A stretch of DNA of 64,000 nucleotides from Corticium candelabrum (Eukaryota; Porifera; Homoscleromorpha; Homosclerophorida; Plakinidae). Location: positions 6,658,717 to 6,722,716 of the forward strand of contig NC_085096.1 of the NCBI RefSeq assembly GCF_963422355.1, read 5' to 3'. The notes under the pieces were generated by a model. It was not told where the DNA came from and did no database searches. It saw only the letters and a program-made list of their open reading frames with translations. Below are positions 11,849 to 20,484 of this stretch, one piece after another; position 1 is the stretch's first letter, and each line of letters begins with the position of its first letter. The position numbers were made by a program, and so were the translations under genes.

Positions 11849-12673
11849 GACTGCCAAACGTCAGCTTATCAGTCATCTACTTTACATAGATGATCTGAAG
11901 CTGTATGGCAGAAACTCTGATCAGTTGGACGGGTTGTTGCACACGGTTCGTACCTTCTCTGATGACATCCAGATGAAGTTTGGTCTGGGCAAATGTGCTG
12001 TTGCACACTTTGTCAACGGCAGGCTATCTGGACACAACTCTGGAGTGACGGTAGGAAAAACGGACACCATCAACTGTCTGGAACCGGGTCAAGTCTAAAA
12101 GCACTTGGGTGTAGATGAGAGTAACGGTATTCAGCACAGCATGATGCGAGACAGACTCCGTCGCGAGTACTTGCGCAGAGTGAATGTGGTTCTCCGGACT
12201 GAGTTGTATGGTCGGAACAAGATTCTAGCCATCAATGGGTTTGCACTACCGGTTCTCACTTACGGTTTTGGCGTCATTCATTGGGGGTGCACAAACCTGC
12301 AGCAGCTTGATCGACGGACCAGAAAGCTCCTCTCTATGCACGGTGTCGCCATCCTGCTGCAGACGTTGACCGACTGTACGCTCCTTGCAGTGATGGGGGT
12401 AGGGGGTTACAACAGATTGAGTCGACATATCAATCTTGTATTGTGAGGCTGAACTGTTACCTTGCTGACAGTTCTGATCCCTTCATGCAGATGATACGGG
12501 AGTGTGACTCTGGAAAATCTTCACACTCGATCAAGCGCATGGCTGGTCGCTTTACTGCACAGCTGCGGATGAGTCTTGCTTCGGACAACAAGTCGCAGAA
12601 CTTACACAGGAATGCATCCATCTCGGTTGAAGGTGGCTTCGAGCAACCACCTGAAACAGATGCGAGACATTAA
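11748..12673 (+). pseudogene. Retrotransposon ORF: second half of RT, palm and thumb
   Basis: This continues the reverse transcriptase one frame over. LLYIDDLKLYGR (about 11880-11910) contains the catalytic Asp pair of the palm, followed by KHLGV directly after a TAA stop at 12096-12098. The reading changes frame again near 12400, where LQQIESTYQS leads into LNCYLADSSDPFMQMI. At least one stop and two shifts make this copy inactive as sequenced. Confidence 0.75.
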
Positions 12674-12697
12674 CGTACGTGTTGCAGTTCTCTTCGT

Positions 12698-13474
12698 GTG
12701 CGGTCCTGGAGCGGGAAGCCTATGCACGGGCAGTATCGTCGTCTCACTGAGCAACCGCCTGTGGACATGAAAGAGACCTACGGATGGCTAAAGGCAGCAA
12801 ATCTTCCTGCTGCAACTGAGGGACTGGTTGTTGCTGCTCAAGACCAAGCTCTTCGGACTCGGTACTATGAGCGCAAGATTCTACATCGTGATGTCAGTCC
12901 TACTTGCCGCATGTGCAGTGTAGGCCTGGAAACAGTCGACCACATTGTGGCAGGCTGTAGTGCTTTGGCACCGATGGACTACACTGATCGACACAATCAG
13001 GTGGCCTCCATCATTCACTGGTATGTTTGTCGCCATTTTGGGGTTCCAGTGGAGAGCAGATGGTACCGGCATCATCCTGATAGGCTTGTGGAGACGGATG
13101 ACATTACTCTGATGTGGGATACCACCATCCCCACTGCAAGGAAGATCAAAGCCAATCGTCCAGACATCTGTCTCAGAAATAGGAAGACAAACACTTGTCT
13201 TCTTATTGATATCAGCTGTCCTGCTGATGGCAACATTGGCAAGAAACATGCTGAGAAGTTGGCGAAGTACAGCGACTTGCGAGTGGAGATAAGCCGCATG
13301 TGGCATTGTCGAACACTGATGGTTCCGTTGGTCTTGGGAGCTTTGGGCACAGTGCACGCAGGTATTGCACGGTGGCTGGACATTACTCCAGGTCATCACA
13401 ACCTGCAACAAATACAGAAAACAGTGCTTCTGGGATCTACTCGGATCCTTCGTAAAGTCATGTCTTCTTTCTAG
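12698..13474 (+). CDS. Retrotransposon C-terminal CCHC finger and restriction-like endonuclease
   Basis: This 258-codon open segment begins with the linker ETYGWLKAANLPAATE, then a CCHC knuckle (C70, C73, H82, C87; TCRMCSVGLETVDH) and a PD-(D/E)xK-type nuclease core: RPDICLR (P155, D156), LLIDISCPAD (D171) and EKLAKYSDL (about 186-194). The PD-x14-D spacing is that of REL endonucleases, which nick the target site to prime reverse transcription. This domain is intact although the RT upstream is broken. The first codon listed is where homology is recognisable; it is not an independent start. Confidence 0.75.
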   Translation: MRSWSGKPMHGQYRRLTEQPPVDMKETYGWLKAANLPAATEGLVVAAQDQALRTRYYERKILHRDVSPTCRMCSVGLETVDHIVAGCSALAPMDYTDRHNQVASIIHWYVCRHFGVPVESRWYRHHPDRLVETDDITLMWDTTIPTARKIKANRPDICLRNRKTNTCLLIDISCPADGNIGKKHAEKLAKYSDLRVEISRMWHCRTLMVPLVLGALGTVHAGIARWLDITPGHHNLQQIQKTVLLGSTRILRKVMSSF

Positions 13475-13706
13475 ACAGCCGTGATGGTCTAAGTACTTCT
13501 GAAGCAGGGTTTGCTTCCGGTACTTGTAATAGACTTGACAAACCAGACTGATCTGGTTCAGCACGACACTGTCAGGACTGGTGACACAAGTTTTATGCCT
13601 GGTGCCACAATTGGCACCATCACCATGGAAACGGCAACTCTGATGTGTTGTTTTTAATACGTCGGATATGTAAAATACGCAACCCTAGCTGCATCTATCT
13701 AATGTT

Positions 13707-13735
13707 ACCCGGGCAACGCCGGGTCCAGTTTCTAG
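13707..13735 (+). repeat. Helitron-like 3' terminus
   Basis: ACCCGGGCAACGCCGGGT (13707-13724) can form a 6-bp GC stem with a 6-nt loop and is followed 7 nt later by CTAG (13732-13735) and then T. A hairpin shortly before a terminal CTRR and insertion next to T are hallmarks of Helitron 3' ends. No Rep/helicase gene or 5' TC end was found, so it would be a fragment or non-autonomous copy. Confidence 0.4.
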
Positions 13736-13736
13736 T

Positions 13737-14380
13737 ATATGTATAAATACTATTTTAATATACTGTGCCTTGTGACTTCCGGTGTCACGTGTACAAAATG
13801 GATAACGGTATTGGAGTGCCCGCCCGCATCAGTGTGAGAAACCTGGGTGATGTGAAACAGACATGCAACAAATAGGGGCCTTACCTTGAATGATCAGGGT
13901 TCTAGCCAGGTATGCTAAGGCATACGTCTACGCGTACACTGGTTACGCGTGTAGTAAGTACTGCACACTACACCTGCACACGTGCAGTTATCTTTTCCAT
14001 TGTATTGGTATTGACTAACAGCCTAATTAATAAATGAGAATGCAATCGATACGTCACTGCCCATCAGTGTGATTTGTAGAGGCTACTCCCTAACCGAAGG
14101 TAATTGTGCGGACACTACATGCCACGCCCACGTGCCAGACTCGTGTGCCAGACTCGTGTGCCACGCCCATACCGCTACGTCTTCCAAATCTCCTGGCTAG
14201 AACCCTGCTAGTTCATTGAAAATTCTATTTATTTTGTTTGATCTACAGTCAATACTCCAGCAGCTGACAAGAAACATATAAGTATAAAATGGTGGATTAT
14301 ACATCTAATTCTATTATCATGTATTTTGATATGTTAATATTAGAAGATGTTAATCATACTTGGATATGTGTATTTGACAG
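13737..14380. other. Mostly non-coding, upstream of the ankyrin exon
   Basis: A short ORF starts at ATG 13798 (MDNGIGVPARISVRNL..., 25 codons) with a possible donor (CTGG|GTGATG). It could be a first exon, but nothing supports it beyond that. GTGCCAGACTC is repeated in tandem near 14133-14160. Confidence 0.3.
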
Positions 14381-14457
14381 CATGGAGATACTGCACTGCA
14401 ACTGGCTGAGAGACTGAATAGGAAAGATGTTGCAGATGTAATCAAGTCATTTGCTGT
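14381..14457 (+). CDS. Ankyrin-repeat exon fragment
   Basis: After a plausible acceptor (TTTGACAG at 14373-14380) the frame reads HGDTALQLAERLNRKDVADV, which matches the ankyrin consensus (G-D/T-TAL-LA...--VA-LL). A GTAAAT donor follows FAV at about 14457. Only part of one repeat is present, so this is either one exon of a larger ankyrin protein or a relic. The neighbouring kinase fragment is on the opposite strand. Confidence 0.5.
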
Positions 14458-14747
14458 AAATTGCATATCTGTGTGTGTGCGTGTGTCTCTTTGTACGTGT
14501 ATTGTAAGCTAATGGTGGTCATTTCTACAAAAGAATGTCGCAGAGATTTGTATGTTCGTACCTTCCGTGTACGACGATAATATCCCGAATAATTTACTTC
14601 CTTTGCCATTCTCAAATCACACACTTTTAATACTTCTAAATCAAATACTAACACATTTCGAGCAGCCAGGTCGCACATACCGATGCTATGAGGGATCGCT
14701 AAGACTTCTTGAAGTTCCAGTGACTTATTCAAATACAAGCCAAACAT
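14442..14747 (-). pseudogene. Decayed tyrosine-kinase catalytic fragment
   Basis: The minus strand reads MCDLAARNVLV, matching the tyrosine-kinase catalytic loop HRDLAARN with its first residues changed. It then reads VLKVCDLRMAKEV, where the DFG magnesium motif has become DLR, and YSGYYRRTRKVR, an activation-loop remnant. The expected substrate-binding segment after it is scrambled. With both HRD and DFG altered, this cannot be an active kinase. Sequence just upstream on the minus strand (about 14690-14760) is shared with 16570-16640, so the fragment sits at the edge of the tandem duplication. Confidence 0.6.
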
Positions 14748-15057
14748 GTCCTACAAATAACTCAACGTTAGCAGGCTTAAATCGTTACGAACGAATAACA
14801 CATGCATGCATAAATACATACACGGATATCCCTCCTTCGTTTTCTCCTGTCTGTTTCATCCTCCATCCAATCTACCTCCGGCCCACCTTCCCATACACCC
14901 TTCCGCTATAGTTTCACCCTTGTTCCATCCCACCTTCGCTAGGCTACCTGCCAGCATGCTCGTCCTTTAGCCGATAGGGAATATTGGATTATTGCCATTA
15001 CAGGGTGGAACCGCTCTAATGGACGCAGCACACTGTGATTATTATAAAAAGTGATTA

Positions 15058-15378
15058 TTATAACATAGTTAATATTCTGTTAACATCAAAAGCCAATGCT
15101 GAACAGCAAATGGCAGTAAGAGCAAATGGCAGTAAGTGAATAACGTTCTCAGGTGTCTTGTCGCCCATAGCAACTGAGACGTGAGCTTCTTCTTGAAGAA
15201 TTGCTTCATTAGATACATCATCTACATTGTTTGTAATAGAGCTGTTAGGTGACAACGTAAAACAGCGGCCTGCTTCTTCAACCAAATCTAATCTATCTCC
15301 GACCCACCTTCCCTTACACCCTTCCGCGAAAGTCTCTCCCTTGTTCCATCCTACTTTCGTTAGGCTACCTGCCAGCAT
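15058..15378 (-). CDS. Unknown ORF unit A, copy 1
   Basis: Minus-strand frame starting MLAGSLTKVGWNKGETF, then EEAGRCFTLSPNSS, SNEAILQEEAHVSV and AMGDKTPENVI. I recognise no domain. It is paralogous to the minus-strand ORFs at 15473, 17036 and 17432, which share NEA(I/V)LQ-(E/D)-(E/K)AHVSVAMG and KTPENVI. Preservation of frame among four copies suggests that this strand is or was coding, perhaps repeated exons of one gene. The ATG may be internal to a larger exon. Confidence 0.4.
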   Translation of the reverse strand: MLAGSLTKVGWNKGETFAEGCKGRWVGDRLDLVEEAGRCFTLSPNSSITNNVDDVSNEAILQEEAHVSVAMGDKTPENVIHLLPFALTAICCSALAFDVNRILTML

Positions 15379-15472
15379 GCTCGCCTTTTTGCCAATTGGG
15401 AATATTGGATTATTGCCAGTACAGGGTGGAACCGCTCTATGGACGTACCACTATGTGTTTATTATGAAATAG

Positions 15473-15778
15473 TCAATATTCTGTTAACATCAAAAGCCAA
15501 TGCTGAACAGCAAATGCCAGTAAGAGAATAACGTTCTCAGGTGTCTTGTCGCCCATAGCAACTGAGACGTGAGCTTTGTCTTGAAGAACTGCTTCATTAG
15601 ATGCATCATCATCTACATTGCTTGTCATAGAGCTGTTAGACGACAACGTATAACAGCGGCTTGCTTCTTGAACCAACTTCATCTTAATCTCGCCTAGCCA
15701 TTTTAACTGCGACTGTAGGTCGGTTTGCGAAGACGTAATTTCGTTTGCTTCTGCTCTAAAGATTCTTTCTATCAGTTC
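15473..15778 (-). CDS. Unknown ORF unit B, copy 1
   Basis: The frame is open on the minus strand from 15778 (ELIERIFRAEANEITSS) to a stop at 15473, without needing an ATG, and so looks like an exon. It contains LKWLGEIKMKLVQEASRCY, SNSSMTSNVDDDASNEAV and VAMGDKTPENVILLLAFAV. Compared with the copy at 17432-17734 it is three bases longer inside the VDDDA run, an in-frame difference. The function is unknown. The leading part looks helical. Confidence 0.45.
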   Translation of the reverse strand, partial: ELIERIFRAEANEITSSQTDLQSQLKWLGEIKMKLVQEASRCYTLSSNSSMTSNVDDDASNEAVLQDKAHVSVAMGDKTPENVILLLAFAVQHWLLMLTEY

Positions 15779-15810
15779 GGATTACGTTTCTCTCCTATTT
15801 CAAGTAATGT

Positions 15811-16008
15811 CTATAACAGAAATAATGGAGACCAAATCTGCATCGGCACAGGATAAATGACGAGATAGCCTTGAATGTGGGAACATGCACTTATGATATC
15901 GCTGGCGCAGATGAAGTAATCGGCATAAAGTGTTGCTTGGGCGTAGTGGCCACTAGTCAAGCGAATAAAAACAAAACAGTAATCGGAGCCGCAGTCCTGG
16001 AGCTGCAT
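15811..16008 (-). CDS. Unknown ORF unit C, copy 1
   Basis: Minus-strand frame with QDCGSDYCFVFIRLTSGHYA, YADYFICASDIISACSHIQG and YPVPMQIW. The counterpart near 17751-17980 differs mostly conservatively (I/V, D/E, S/G, V/G), which favours this strand as coding. The domain is not recognised. On the minus strand it lies just upstream of unit B, as a preceding exon would. Confidence 0.35.
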   Translation of the reverse strand: MQLQDCGSDYCFVFIRLTSGHYAQATLYADYFICASDIISACSHIQGYLVIYPVPMQIWSPLFLL

Positions 16009-16716
16009 GATGCTTTTACGTTGCTCGAGTCACACCCCGTAAACATGTCGCAATCACGTCGGCTGAGTTGATGCATGGTGTATAATGCAATGTGGTTGGC
16101 GCAGTGGAGAGCTGCTGCATGGCTGTCCATGTGTGAACTTATTGAACTAATGATTGTGTTGGCCCATGTGGCGGTCAAGAAAGATGTGAAGCTGAGACTG
16201 AGTAAAGTACTAGAGTATTCCTTGTCCATGCCATTATTTGAATCTGACCGTCAATTAGCTGACTCATTCCAGCAGATACCGTATTACCCCGCCTAGAAAG
16301 CAGGGGCGCTTATTAGAACATTAGGTACTATGTGCCTCTGCAAATATGTACGGTCGCAGTGAACTATCTACAAATCCAAAAATATAGAACTACGTTCGGT
16401 ATAAACGTTTAAAAAATTGGATGAACTTTAATGCAACTAAGATATTCCATTCCAGAAACCATGTGCAAGGCAAAGTGAAAAGCATTGTCTTATCAGTTAT
16501 TAAGCTAGCAGTTTTGCTGCTGTTGCTGTAGTTTGGTCTGGTGGCGCGTTCGCTTCATTTCATACCGATTCTCTGAGGGACCACTAAGACTTCTTCAAGT
16601 TGCCGTGACTGGCATATTCAAACACAAGCGAAATATTTCCTACAAATACTTCAATGTAATAACACATGGAAACAAATCAAAGAAATTGACAAAAATGATG
16701 ACGATGGTGAGTTCTT

Positions 16717-16941
16717 TCATATCAACATTGTCATTGGTTTTAGAAGGCTTAAATCGTTACGATCGAATAATACATGCATACATGCATAAATACATACATA
16801 CACGGATAGCCCTCCTTCGTTTTCTACTGTCTGTTTCTTTCTTCCTCCATCCAATCTATCTCCGGCCCACCTTCCCATACACCCTTCCGCTATAGTCTCT
16901 CCCTTGTTCCATCCCACCTTCGCTAGGCTACCTGCCAGCAT
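16717..16941 (-). pseudogene. Truncated unit A-like ORF
   Basis: It shares MLAGSLAKVGWNKGET and GRWAGDRLD with unit A, then continues into unrelated sequence (GGRKKQTVENEGG). A sister region lies on the minus strand at about 14800-14960. This shows that the unit A start was copied at least four times in the block. Confidence 0.35.
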
Positions 16942-17035
16942 GCTCGCCCTTTAGCCGATGGGGAATATTGGATTATTGCCATTACAGGGTGGAACGCTCT
17001 AATGGCCGCAGCACTATGCGATTATTATAAAATCG

Positions 17036-17332
17036 TTAATATTCTGTTAACATCAAAAGCCAATGCTGAACAGCAAATGGCAGTAAGCGAATAACGTTCT
17101 CAGGTGTCTTGTTGCCCATAGCAACTGAGACGTGAGCTTCTTCCTGAAGAATTGCTTCATTAGATAAATCATAATCTACATTGTTTGTAATATAGCTGTT
17201 AGGTGGCAAAGTAAAACAGCGGCCTGCTTCTTCAACCAAGTTTAATCTATCTCCGGCCCACCTTCCCTTACACCCTTCCGCGAAAGTCTCTCCCTTGTTC
17301 CATCCTACTTTCGTTAGGCTACCTGCCAGCAT
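17036..17332 (-). CDS. Unknown ORF unit A, copy 2
   Basis: Paralogue of 15058-15378 with the same order of motifs. It ends in FAVQHWLLMLTEY like the B units, whereas copy 1 is frame-shifted after LLPFA. This copy therefore probably shows the ancestral end. The function is unknown. Confidence 0.4.
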   Translation of the reverse strand: MLAGSLTKVGWNKGETFAEGCKGRWAGDRLNLVEEAGRCFTLPPNSYITNNVDYDLSNEAILQEEAHVSVAMGNKTPENVIRLLPFAVQHWLLMLTEY

Positions 17333-17431
17333 GCTCGCCCTTTTGCCGATTGGGAATATTGGATTGGATTATTGCCATTACAGGATGGAACCGCTCTATG
17401 GACGTACCACTATGTGGTTATTATGAAATAG

Positions 17432-17734
17432 TCAATATTCTGTTAACAGCAAAAGCCAATGCTGAACAGCAAATGCCAGTAAGAGAATAACGTTCTCAGG
17501 TGTCTTGTCGCCCATAGCAACTGAGACGTGAGCTTTGTCTTGAAGAACTGCTTGATTAGATGCATCATCTACACTGTTTATAATAGAGCTGTTAGATGAC
17601 AACGTATAACAGCGGCTAGCTTCTTGAACCAACTTCAGCTTAATCTCGCCTACCCATTTTAACTGCGGCTGCAGTCCGGTTTGCGAAGACGTAATTTCGT
17701 TTGCTTCTGCTCTAAAGATTCTTTCTATCAGTTC
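17432..17734 (-). CDS. Unknown ORF unit B, copy 2
   Basis: Paralogue of 15473-15778, open on the minus strand from ELIERIFRAEANEITSS to LLLLTEY. It differs by substitutions and one in-frame codon deletion. A preceding splice acceptor could not be fixed; TAA occurs just upstream of the open segment. Confidence 0.45.
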   Translation of the reverse strand, partial: ELIERIFRAEANEITSSQTGLQPQLKWVGEIKLKLVQEASRCYTLSSNSSIINSVDDASNQAVLQDKAHVSVAMGDKTPENVILLLAFAVQHWLLLLTEY

Positions 17735-17750
17735 GGATTACGTTTCTCTC

Positions 17751-18080
17751 CTATTTCAAGTAATGTCTATAACAGAAATAATGTAGACCAAAAATCTGCA
17801 TCGGCACAGGATAAATGCCGAGGTAGCCTTGAATGTGGGAACATGCACTTATGATATCGCTGGCGCAGATGAAGTACTCGGCATAAAGTGTTGCTTGAGC
17901 GTAGTGGCCGCCAGTCAAGCGAACAAAAACAAAACAGTAATCGGAGCCGCAGTCCTGTAGCAGATGTAGGCAAAGTTGCATCGCTGGAACTTCAAACAAG
18001 AATGAGTCGTTTTGCACTGCTATGCAGCTAATTGGAAAAGCTGCGACAACAACATGGATGTATTGTTTACGAAATGTCAA
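17751..18080 (-). CDS. Unknown ORF unit C, copy 2
   Basis: It contains the unit C motif (QDCGSDYCFVFVRLTGGHYA...) and extends further upstream (MTFRKQYIHVVVAAFPISC...) in sequence not shared with copy 1. The extension may be the true unit or unrelated flank. No family is recognised. Confidence 0.3.
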   Translation of the reverse strand: MTFRKQYIHVVVAAFPISCIAVQNDSFLFEVPAMQLCLHLLQDCGSDYCFVFVRLTGGHYAQATLYAEYFICASDIISACSHIQGYLGIYPVPMQIFGLHYFCYRHYLK

Positions 18081-18142
18081 CCTTACGTTTGTAAGATGTA
18101 CGTTACCATGACGTCGCCAGCGACATTATTACTGTAAGGTAT

Positions 18143-18510
18143 TCTTTATTTTGTGCACGAGCTGCAGAATCAGCACATCTTCCTCCTACCCAAGACGCTC
18201 TGAAGATGCATATCGAACGAGCAAATTATCTGGCTGGTGTATGGCGACGTGCAATGGAAGTTAATCCTGATATACCATCTTTACACCATCAAGGTTGGAA
18301 GATTGGTCATGACAATGAGGCAACTACTGAATGGACGACGAAGCCACCGGCGCCTACCTGTTGACGTTTTGAAACTGATCAGTTGTAGCTGTAAACTGGG
18401 TGCAGCTCTAAGCGATGCTCTTGCCAGCGAAGCTGCTTGCCATGTACAGATGTGTGCCAGTGCGACAATTGCGAAAACCCTATTCAACGTTAAGTTTTGC
18501 AGCCTGCTTC
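18143..18510 (+). pseudogene. Repeat-element protein C-terminus with CXC-like cysteine cluster
   Basis: The plus strand reads ESAHLPPTQDALKMHIERAN, then YLAGVWRRAMEVNPDIP and HHQGWKIG..TTKPPAP. Across a stop and two frame changes come LKLISCSCKLG and a cluster with CSSKRCSCQRSCLPCTDVCQ and CDNCENP. The spacing resembles Tesmin/TSO1-type CXC domains. The LPPT...PAP...CXC order matches the C-terminus of uncharacterised proteins often repeated in cnidarian genomes. The frame breaks (about 18360 and 18392) mark a relic. Confidence 0.5.
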
Positions 18511-19436
18511 CACTATAGCATTTGCAAATGCGTTTGAAGCTGATAATTTGTGGCAATCTCCAGTGATGATTATGATGAGTAGCTGGCTCCTTATATTTCA
18601 TTGGTTATTAAGTGCAGTTTCTATATGAAATCATTAGTCCACTAAATAATGACTAAAAATGACTCTGAGCGCTTTCGTACAGCCGTAAATTTAAGCACTT
18701 TATGTCAGTAACGCTTACGAACTGCTTTCGATGGTCTTATGTTAATTATTGTACACTTGCACTAACGTCTAGATAGTTCATATACAAGGTACGTGCCATA
18801 CATCTGGGAGTTTGTCACGACTTGTGCAGTGTTTACTGTCTTTCCGAACGCTCACGGTCACGTTACTGTTACAAGGCAGTCAAACGCATCAGCACAAGTG
18901 TAACAACTGTGTACAAGTTTTCTTTCATCAACAGAACTAATGGCAATGTGAGAAATACTATCTAGAAACGGCAACTTCATTACCTCCAGCTCTAGAAAAG
19001 ACAGCTGCACTGGTTTAAGCCTTCGTGTGATATAGCTAATGTCTATAGAGCTTATGCATGGGACCACGTTCGTCTCTTACTCTTGGTTCGCTGTTCCTGC
19101 AAATATGCGTGGCCTCAGTCAAACTAGTCGTTGTTACTCAGAAACGGCCCCGTTGCGAGACAGCAAACAATCGCAAATGCACTCGCATGGCTTCTCTTCG
19201 ACGATTGCAACTACGGAAACTTCCCCTGGTTTGGGGGGGGGCTACGCAACTTGTCGCTTTCTGGTGTTTGCTGACGGATTACAGCAGAAAGGACGCTAAA
19301 CTGCAAATTTTTGCCATCTACTAACTAGTAGTCGGGTTACCGTTTCTACTTGCTGCCATCAATGGATCGGTTGTAAGCATTGCACAAATCAATGCAAACG
19401 ATGCCGCTTTGCAATACAACGTGGTGAGAAGAACAG
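18511..19436. other. No convincing gene
   Basis: Short ORFs occur on both strands (for example 19058-19324) without family similarity or clear splice sites. A G8 run lies at about 19232. Confidence 0.4.
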
Positions 19437-19643
19437 CTTCCACTGACTCTCCGCGGCCTGGACGACCCGAAGAAACTGGAAAGAGAAATACGGAAAGAGT
19501 TGGGCAGCGACTCGGCTCATGGTGACACTTCGTCTGACACAGAGCTTCCAACTGTGTTTAAACCTTTACATGTCCCTGATGCTTCTGACTCAACCCAAGC
19601 TGGTGCTTCATCACGCTGCTTGACGGCCGACGCCGAAGACTGA
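19437..19643 (+). CDS. Possible terminal exon of an unknown gene
   Basis: The frame is open from about 19428. A plausible acceptor (AAGAACAG) precedes LPLTLRGLDDPKKLEREIRK, then an acidic Ser/Thr-rich tail (SDSAHGDTSSDTEL) to TGA 19641-19643. An AATAAA signal follows 92 bases later. The charged helix followed by an acidic tail looks like a protein C-terminus, but no family is recognised and upstream exons were not found. Confidence 0.35.
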   Translation, partial: LPLTLRGLDDPKKLEREIRKELGSDSAHGDTSSDTELPTVFKPLHVPDASDSTQAGASSRCLTADAED

Positions 19644-19734
19644 CTAGAGGTAATCGAGTGACACGTTTGCACGGTCGTAAGCTATCTGGTCATCTTTGAC
19701 AATAGAGTACTGTTTTGACATTGCACGGTACTGC

Positions 19735-19740
19735 AATAAA
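19735..19740 (+). terminator. AATAAA polyadenylation signal
   Basis: Canonical hexamer, 92 bases after the stop codon of the putative terminal exon at 19437-19643. Confidence 0.4.
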
Positions 19741-20134
19741 GTTCTTTAATAAGCTAGCTGAATTGCATGTCTAAGCTAGGGTAGGATGAGTTGTGTTGAG
19801 TTCAATAGTTGAGTTGAGTTCGAATAAAGTTCGCAACGAATTACGTTGCAGACAAAGCTGTACGCACTTATATCGATGTACTTAGTGAGTTGCACGACGT
19901 CAGGGATGTCAACTGTAAACTATAAATAAACTTAAAATGCATTATAAACGCGTGAAAAGCGAACTCGAAGTGGAGCTCGACACGACAGAACATCACATCG
20001 CACAATAGAAACGGAATTCGACAACAACAAGGGGTAAAGAAAACGCAGACAGTCCGGAGCTACGCGAGCGACCTTCGAAGATCTCTAGGGGAAATCGATC
20101 GCGAGCAACCAACCGCAGCAGGAGCCCAAGATAA

Positions 20135-20404
20135 TCGATCTGTGGCACCCGGCCATTGCTGCCGCACGACAACACCGACGCAGGAGACAAATTGAGAAGA
20201 GCATCGAAAACGTTTCGAGGCGGAGTTACGTCAGAAAAAAATCGAGGAGTCCAGGCAAAGCTTGTTGAGAATTTAGAGACGTCGGAAATGGAAAACATAG
20301 AATGGAGCAAAAGAATGCGCCAATTTAAACAACTAAAAGCTGCAAGGAACAGAAGCAAAGATAAGCAACGGAAGTTGCAAGGTTCACCAGTTGCAATTGC
20401 CTAG
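20135..20404 (+). CDS. Possible charged coiled-coil C-terminal ORF
   Basis: The frame is open from 20135 to 20404, rich in Lys, Arg and Glu (ENLETSEMENIEWSKRMRQF, KAARNRSKDKQRKLQG). An alternative frame over 20040-20290 also reads as a charged helix (EEHRKRFEAELRQKKIEESR), so a frameshift may split one coding segment. AATAAA occurs at 20479. No family is recognised. Confidence 0.3.
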   Translation, partial: SICGTRPLLPHDNTDAGDKLRRASKTFRGGVTSEKNRGVQAKLVENLETSEMENIEWSKRMRQFKQLKAARNRSKDKQRKLQGSPVAIA

Positions 20405-20478
20405 CAATGACATGTGCATGCATGTAGTCTCAAATTTTCTGCGTGTGAAGCGATTGTATTACGTATCAATATAAAGCC

Positions 20479-20484
20479 AATAAA
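20479..20484 (+). terminator. AATAAA polyadenylation signal
   Basis: Lies 75 bases after the stop at 20404; supports a 3' end there if the ORF is real. Confidence 0.3.

Larger units (their letters stand above)
9371..13474 (+). mobile_element. Non-LTR retrotransposon with restriction-like endonuclease (R2-superfamily type), decayed
   Basis: The order is an N-terminal basic domain, reverse transcriptase, a CCHC finger and a PD-(D/E)xK-type endonuclease after the RT. This is the layout of the early-branching REL-endonuclease non-LTR clades (R2, NeSL and relatives), not of the APE-bearing clades. The coding region spans about 4.1 kb, but stops and frameshifts divide it into several ORFs. Clade placement needs an RT tree. 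No poly(A) tail or target duplication was identified, so the exact ends are unknown. Confidence 0.8.
14690..16010. repeat. Tandem duplication, copy 1
   Basis: This block recurs at 16568-17965 in the same orientation, offset about 1.95-1.98 kb. Each block contains a second, internal duplication: the segment with TACCTGCCAGCATGCTCG and AATATTCTGTTAACA occurs twice per block, about 0.4 kb apart. Long stretches are nearly identical, with small indels and substitutions. Confidence 0.8.
16568..17965. repeat. Tandem duplication, copy 2
   Basis: Counterpart of 14690-16010. Homology starts inside the kinase-like segment (GGACCACTAAGACTTCTTCA) but loses the catalytic loop. It runs through the A and B ORF units to the CGGAGCCGCAGTCCTG sequence at about 17942-17957, after which the two copies diverge. 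Confidence 0.8.

Noticed and set aside
12881..13564. 227-codon minus-strand ORF
   Set aside because: Antisense to the endonuclease domain, with no domain of its own.
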